Part shown: piece by piece, positions 34,679 through 37,812 of the stretch
Layout of the letters: every line of letters starts with the position of its first letter
Position numbering within the stretch: position 1 is the stretch's first letter
Origin: Olivibacter sp. XZL3
GTDB lineage: Bacteria > Bacteroidota > Bacteroidia > Sphingobacteriales > Sphingobacteriaceae
Assembly: GCF_004368405.1 (NCBI RefSeq)
Contig: NZ_SBJH01000122.1
Location: 1-37,812, forward strand
Length of the DNA: 37,812 bases
Direction of reading: 5' to 3'
The notes under the pieces: generated by a model
Database searches by the model: none
What the model saw: only the letters and a program-made list of their open reading frames with translations
Told to the model about the DNA's origin: nothing
Position numbers and translations under genes: made by a program

Positions 34679-35740
34679 ATGAGGAAAAAAATATACGTAA
34701 ATGGGAAGTTTTTAGCCCATAGAGTAACGGGCGTCCATCGGTACGCAATTGAAATTGTAAAAAAGCTGATTGATTTTGGTGAAGATGTTGAGATATTGGT
34801 GCCTCCCCAAATGATCCGTGCATCCAATCCTTTTCCCGAAACCCTGATACGGGAAGTAGACGGACACAAGTCGAGGCTGTTATGGGAGCATCTCAGTCTA
34901 CCGAAATACTTAAAAAAGCAGCAAAACTATGTTTTGCTTAGTCTCTGTAATATCGGGACCTTATACGACAAAAACCAGATTTTATGTATACACGATATGT
35001 CGTATGCGGTGAACCCTTCTTGGTTTACCAAGTCTTTTGCCCGGTACTATAGCATTATGATTCCGCGATTGGCAAAGCGGGCGAAGCGATTAATCACAGT
35101 GAGTGAGTTTTCAAAGAAACAGATAACTGAACAGCTGGGGATCGCCCGTGACGAGGTTTCGGTGGTATATAATGCCCCTGCAGATAAGTTTAATGCAGCG
35201 TCGACCAGCAACATCAGCTATGTTAAAGACGACTTCTTTTTATTTGTCGGTTCCATGGACCCGCGGAAGAATATCAATTTGATCATCGACTTTTTTTCAA
35301 AGCCGTCAAATGCCAATCAAAAATTAGTGATCGTCGGTGCGAAAATAAAAAGCTTTAACGAGGTGAATTTTACTATTCCCGCTAATGTAACGGTGTTAGA
35401 CAAATGCGATGATAATGAACTGGCGGATCTTTATCGCCGGGCAAAAGCTATGATAAATCCTTCTTTTTATGAAGGTTTCGGAATACCCGTTGTGGAAGCA
35501 ATGGCCAGCGGGTGTCCGCTCATTCTGTCGGACCTTGAAGTGTACAGGGAAATTGCGGAAGACGGAGCTTTTTATTTTGATCCCTATTCGACGGCCAGCT
35601 TGGAGGCTGCCGTCAAGGCCTTTCTTCAGGCAGAGGAAAGCCAGATTCACGCGCTTATCGATAAAAATATGGAAAGGAGCCGAAAATTTAGCTGGGAAAA
35701 GTCAAGTAAGACGTTGTTGAATGTAATTTATCAAGTATGA
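34679..35740 (+). CDS. GT4 family glycosyltransferase
   Basis: A 353-residue GT-B glycosyltransferase. The N-terminal acceptor domain contains HRVTGVHRYAIEIVKKL; the C-terminal donor domain has FVGSMDPRKNI, LVIVGAKIKS, and INPSFYEGFGIPVVEAMASG, the E-x7-E signature of GT4. A TTG at 34664 would add five residues; ATG at 34679 is used. Its stop overlaps the ATG of the next gene by 4 bases (ATGA), implying translational coupling. Donor and acceptor are not predictable. Confidence 0.93.
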   Translation: MRKKIYVNGKFLAHRVTGVHRYAIEIVKKLIDFGEDVEILVPPQMIRASNPFPETLIREVDGHKSRLLWEHLSLPKYLKKQQNYVLLSLCNIGTLYDKNQILCIHDMSYAVNPSWFTKSFARYYSIMIPRLAKRAKRLITVSEFSKKQITEQLGIARDEVSVVYNAPADKFNAASTSNISYVKDDFFLFVGSMDPRKNINLIIDFFSKPSNANQKLVIVGAKIKSFNEVNFTIPANVTVLDKCDDNELADLYRRAKAMINPSFYEGFGIPVVEAMASGCPLILSDLEVYREIAEDGAFYFDPYSTASLEAAVKAFLQAEESQIHALIDKNMERSRKFSWEKSSKTLLNVIYQV

Positions 35741-36291
35741 CAACATGGTTAAAGAGTTCCTGGTACGACCTCAAAGAATTAAGGGCGCAATACGAGTTGC
35801 ATCCCCTTATGGCGATCATTGCTAACAGAGGATTTCATGCTTTGTTCGTCTATCGCTTATCGAATTGGCTCTATCGTATAAGGATCCCCTTATTGCCTTT
35901 GCTTTTTACGCGGATTATTCAGGTATTATACGCTATTGATATTGACTATAAGGCGAAGATCCAGGGAGGCGTTATTATCATTCATGGTGTAGGCTTAGTT
36001 ATTGGGGAAGGTGCCATTATAGAAAAAGGGTCGGTTTTGTATCACGGTGTAACGCTGGGAAGAAAGACACAAGGGAAGTATACTCCAGAAGGGGATGGCT
36101 TCCCACAAGTGGGAAGGGATTGTGTGATAGGTGCCGGTGCAAAATTACTCGGAGCGGTCATTATAGGGGCTGGAAGTATTGTAGGTGCTAACTGTGTGGT
36201 AACCGAAAGTTTGGAAGAAGCATCGTTAATAAAACTATCACAGTCTTCTTATTTAGTTAAAAGTCTTAGAAAACCCTTGTTAACCGATTAA
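35737..36291 (+). CDS. Serine acetyltransferase-like (LbH) O-acetyltransferase
   Basis: A 184-residue protein of the left-handed beta-helix acyltransferase class. An alpha-helical N-terminus (YDLKELRAQYELHPLM) is followed by hexapeptide repeats: IQGGVIIIHGVGLVIGEGAI, VLYHGVTLGRK, and VIGAGAKLLGAVIIGAGSIV. The HGVGLVIG and YHGVTLG segments match CysE-like serine acetyltransferases. No cysteine synthase is nearby, and the gene is translationally coupled to a glycosyltransferase, so an O-acetyltransferase acting on the polysaccharide is more likely than cysteine synthesis. Members in polysaccharide clusters are commonly annotated this way. It follows with a 4-base overlap. Confidence 0.88.
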   Translation: MTTWLKSSWYDLKELRAQYELHPLMAIIANRGFHALFVYRLSNWLYRIRIPLLPLLFTRIIQVLYAIDIDYKAKIQGGVIIIHGVGLVIGEGAIIEKGSVLYHGVTLGRKTQGKYTPEGDGFPQVGRDCVIGAGAKLLGAVIIGAGSIVGANCVVTESLEEASLIKLSQSSYLVKSLRKPLLTD

Positions 36292-36369
36292 CATATGACT
36301 CTATTAACCGAGCAGATAGCGGCCTGTCTGGGAGAAGGGCGTGAGGGTGGTTCTTTAAATAACCGAACC

Positions 36370-37569
36370 ATGAACAAAAAAATGCGGATCGTTTTATTCA
36401 ATACCTTTTACTATCCAAAGTTGGTTGGCGGAGCCGAAGTATCGGTGCAGCTACTTGCCGAGGAGTTGGTTCGGAATGGCCATGAAGTATATGTTTTTAC
36501 CATCGGAAAAAAGGAAGAGATCGCCCGAATAAATGGTGTAATCGTTATCCGCTTTGTTTCGAAGAACATTTCTTCTGTGTACGATAACAAAAAGCATGGA
36601 TTTTTAGCCACTACTGCTTGGCTGTTATTGGATTCGCTGAATCCCTTTTACCATTTTAGATTATCCTACCTTCTTAAAAGAATACAGCCGGATGTGGTCC
36701 ATACCAATAACGTGATGGGGTTTTCGCCGGCCATTTGGTTAACCATCAAGCGCTTGCATCTGCCCTTGGTTCATACCATGCGCGACTATTATCTTTTGTG
36801 CCATAAGTGCAATATGTTTAACGGAACGCGGAATTGTGATGGAATATGTAAAAGCTGCAAATTGACGCATCTTCCGAAAAAATGGTTATTGGATAAGCCT
36901 GACGTGCTCGTCGGTGTCAGCAAATTTACCGTAAAGAAACACCAAGAGCAGATTGACGCCGGGCCGTCATCGCATTTTGAAGTTATTTACAATGCAGTGA
37001 AGCTTCCTGTAGCGCCGAAAAGTGAGAAGTCGCAGCAAACGTTGACAATAGGGTATATGGGCCGGATCGCTAAAGATAAAGGGGTTGAGTATCTTGCTGC
37101 CGAGATCCAGCAATTGATACAGGTAGTGCCCGCCTCTTCATTTGAGTTACTATTGGCAGGAGATGGGCCTCAAGAATATATAAGTTATTTGACGAGACAG
37201 CTGAAAGGCGTCAATTGCCGGTTTTTAGGAAAGGTTAAGCCCGCTGATTTTTATAAGCAAGTGCAATTGACAATTGTGCCGTCGGTGTGGAACGAGCCTT
37301 TTGGACGTGTGGTAATAGAGTCTTTTTCTTATGGTGTGCCGGTTTGCATGGCCGCGAGAGGGGGGCTTACTGAGCTTCACGACGATCGGGTGTCGTGGCT
37401 TTTCAATATGGATGATGCGCATGCCTTGTCGTCGATTTTAACGGATATTATCAACGACAGGAGCGAACTGCATGAAAAAGGGCAACATGCGAAGGACTAT
37501 GCTGCTAAGTTTAGTGTCTCGGAGAACGCGCGACAATACACGGAATTATATTCGAGCTTAAACAAATAA
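36370..37569 (+). CDS. GT4 family glycosyltransferase with cysteine cluster
   Basis: A GT-B glycosyltransferase of about 399 residues. The start KMRIVLFNTFYYPKLVGGAE and the donor-site segment SVWNEPFGRVVIESFSYGVP identify GT4. Between them, a compact cysteine cluster (HKCNMFNGTRNCDGICKSC, about residues 144-162) may bind a metal; comparable Cys-rich insertions occur in some bacterial GT4 enzymes. A longer start at ATG 36295, 3 bases after the previous stop, would add 25 non-conserved residues; I prefer 36370. Final gene of the plus-strand cluster, closed by a terminator whose stem overlaps its stop codon. Confidence 0.92.
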   Translation: MNKKMRIVLFNTFYYPKLVGGAEVSVQLLAEELVRNGHEVYVFTIGKKEEIARINGVIVIRFVSKNISSVYDNKKHGFLATTAWLLLDSLNPFYHFRLSYLLKRIQPDVVHTNNVMGFSPAIWLTIKRLHLPLVHTMRDYYLLCHKCNMFNGTRNCDGICKSCKLTHLPKKWLLDKPDVLVGVSKFTVKKHQEQIDAGPSSHFEVIYNAVKLPVAPKSEKSQQTLTIGYMGRIAKDKGVEYLAAEIQQLIQVVPASSFELLLAGDGPQEYISYLTRQLKGVNCRFLGKVKPADFYKQVQLTIVPSVWNEPFGRVVIESFSYGVPVCMAARGGLTELHDDRVSWLFNMDDAHALSSILTDIINDRSELHEKGQHAKDYAAKFSVSENARQYTELYSSLNK

Positions 37570-37592
37570 AGCGGCTAAATGCCGCTTTATTT
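37564..37592. terminator. Bidirectional terminator between convergent genes
   Basis: Perfect 12-base arms AAATAAAGCGGC (37564-37575) and GCCGCTTTATTT (37581-37592) around a 5-base loop. The left arm overlaps the last codons of the GT4 gene. A/T-rich outer parts suit both directions. Confidence 0.85.
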
Positions 37593-37622
37593 GGTATGCA
37601 GTGATAAACTAGCTTATAACAA

Positions 37623-37812
37623 TTATTTTAAGATCGGTGCAGCAAAAGCGGTTGGCTTATAGGTGCTGTAAGGTTGCGTCCAGTTAATGATGCCGTAATA
37701 AGATTCTTCCGAATGATTTTTTTCCGGCTCGTTAAACAGTTCGTAGATAAAGGCTCCCATCACCTTTGGGTTTTTTCTGATTTTGGCCATGAAAGAATCA
37801 AAGAAAGCTTTT
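37623..37812 (-). CDS. Glycoside hydrolase C-terminal part (runs off the window)
   Basis: A minus-strand frame of 62 codons ends at TAA 37623 and continues past the window edge. It reads KVMGAFIYELFNEPEKN, then ESYYGIINW, then YKPTAFAAPILK. The FIYELFNEP and YYGI pieces match the end of the hydrolase at 33654 (FFIYELFDQP, SYGLLY), so this is probably a clan GH-A relative. Convergent with the plus-strand cluster. Whether it is complete, with signal peptide and catalytic glutamates, cannot be told from this window. Confidence 0.75.
   Translation of the reverse strand, partial: KAFFDSFMAKIRKNPKVMGAFIYELFNEPEKNHSEESYYGIINWTQPYSTYKPTAFAAPILK

Noticed and set aside
36295-36369. Earlier start for the last GT4 gene
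   Set aside because: The 25 added residues (MTLLTEQIAACLGEG...) are not part of the GT4 fold, which begins at MRIVLF shortly after the ATG at 36370. It cannot be fully excluded.

Overview
The window looks like a chromosomal segment of a Bacteroidota species, most likely from the Sphingobacteriaceae or a relative. The evidence is a set of Type IX secretion (T9SS) core genes (gldK, gldN, gldL, gldM), a UpxY-type NusG paralogue, Bacteroidota-style polysaccharide genes, and promoter candidates of the TTTG / TAnnTTTG type. The species assignment is inference only. No rRNA, tRNA, CRISPR array or intact insertion sequence was seen.

Layout. (1) 1-4774: an intergenic repeat cassette, a possible 54-residue ORF, the HrpB helicase and a DUF418 membrane protein (all genes on the minus strand), then a plus-strand remnant of a CpsB/YwqE-type phosphatase. 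(2) 4989-9099: sugar-nucleotide genes on the plus strand (a nucleotidyltransferase, manC, a VanZ-like protein, ugd), ending in a strong terminator and followed by an inverted copy of the repeat cassette. (3) 9770-17412: a NarL/LuxR response regulator, then gldK, gldN, an unrecognised outer-membrane-type protein, gldL, gldM, and a GDP-fucose synthase (fcl) before a terminator. (4) 17520-24469: an acyltransferase (minus), a Wzx-type flippase and a GT2 glycosyltransferase (plus), a bidirectional terminator, then a minus-strand group read as UpxY antiterminator, small HTH protein, phosphohexomutase. (5) 24836-37592: a large plus-strand exopolysaccharide export cluster: GNAT acetyltransferase, GT2, DegT/DnrJ aminotransferase, WecF/GT56-like transferase, Wza-like export protein, Wzc-like tyrosine kinase, Wzy-like polymerase, secreted glycoside hydrolase, GT4, serine-acetyltransferase-like protein, GT4. 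It ends at a terminator facing a truncated minus-strand glycoside hydrolase.

How the parts fit. The phosphohexomutase, ManC, Fcl and Ugd would supply GDP-mannose, GDP-fucose and UDP-glucuronate. The aminotransferase, acetyltransferase and WecF-like protein suggest an N-acetylated 4-amino-dideoxyhexose. Glycosyltransferases, flippase, polymerase, Wzc and Wza would assemble and export a Wzx/Wzy-type polysaccharide, possibly trimmed by the periplasmic hydrolase. The T9SS trans-envelope genes lie inside this sugar region. By analogy with Porphyromonas A-LPS, where Ugd, an aminotransferase and a flippase are needed to anchor T9SS cargo, a functional link is possible but unproven.
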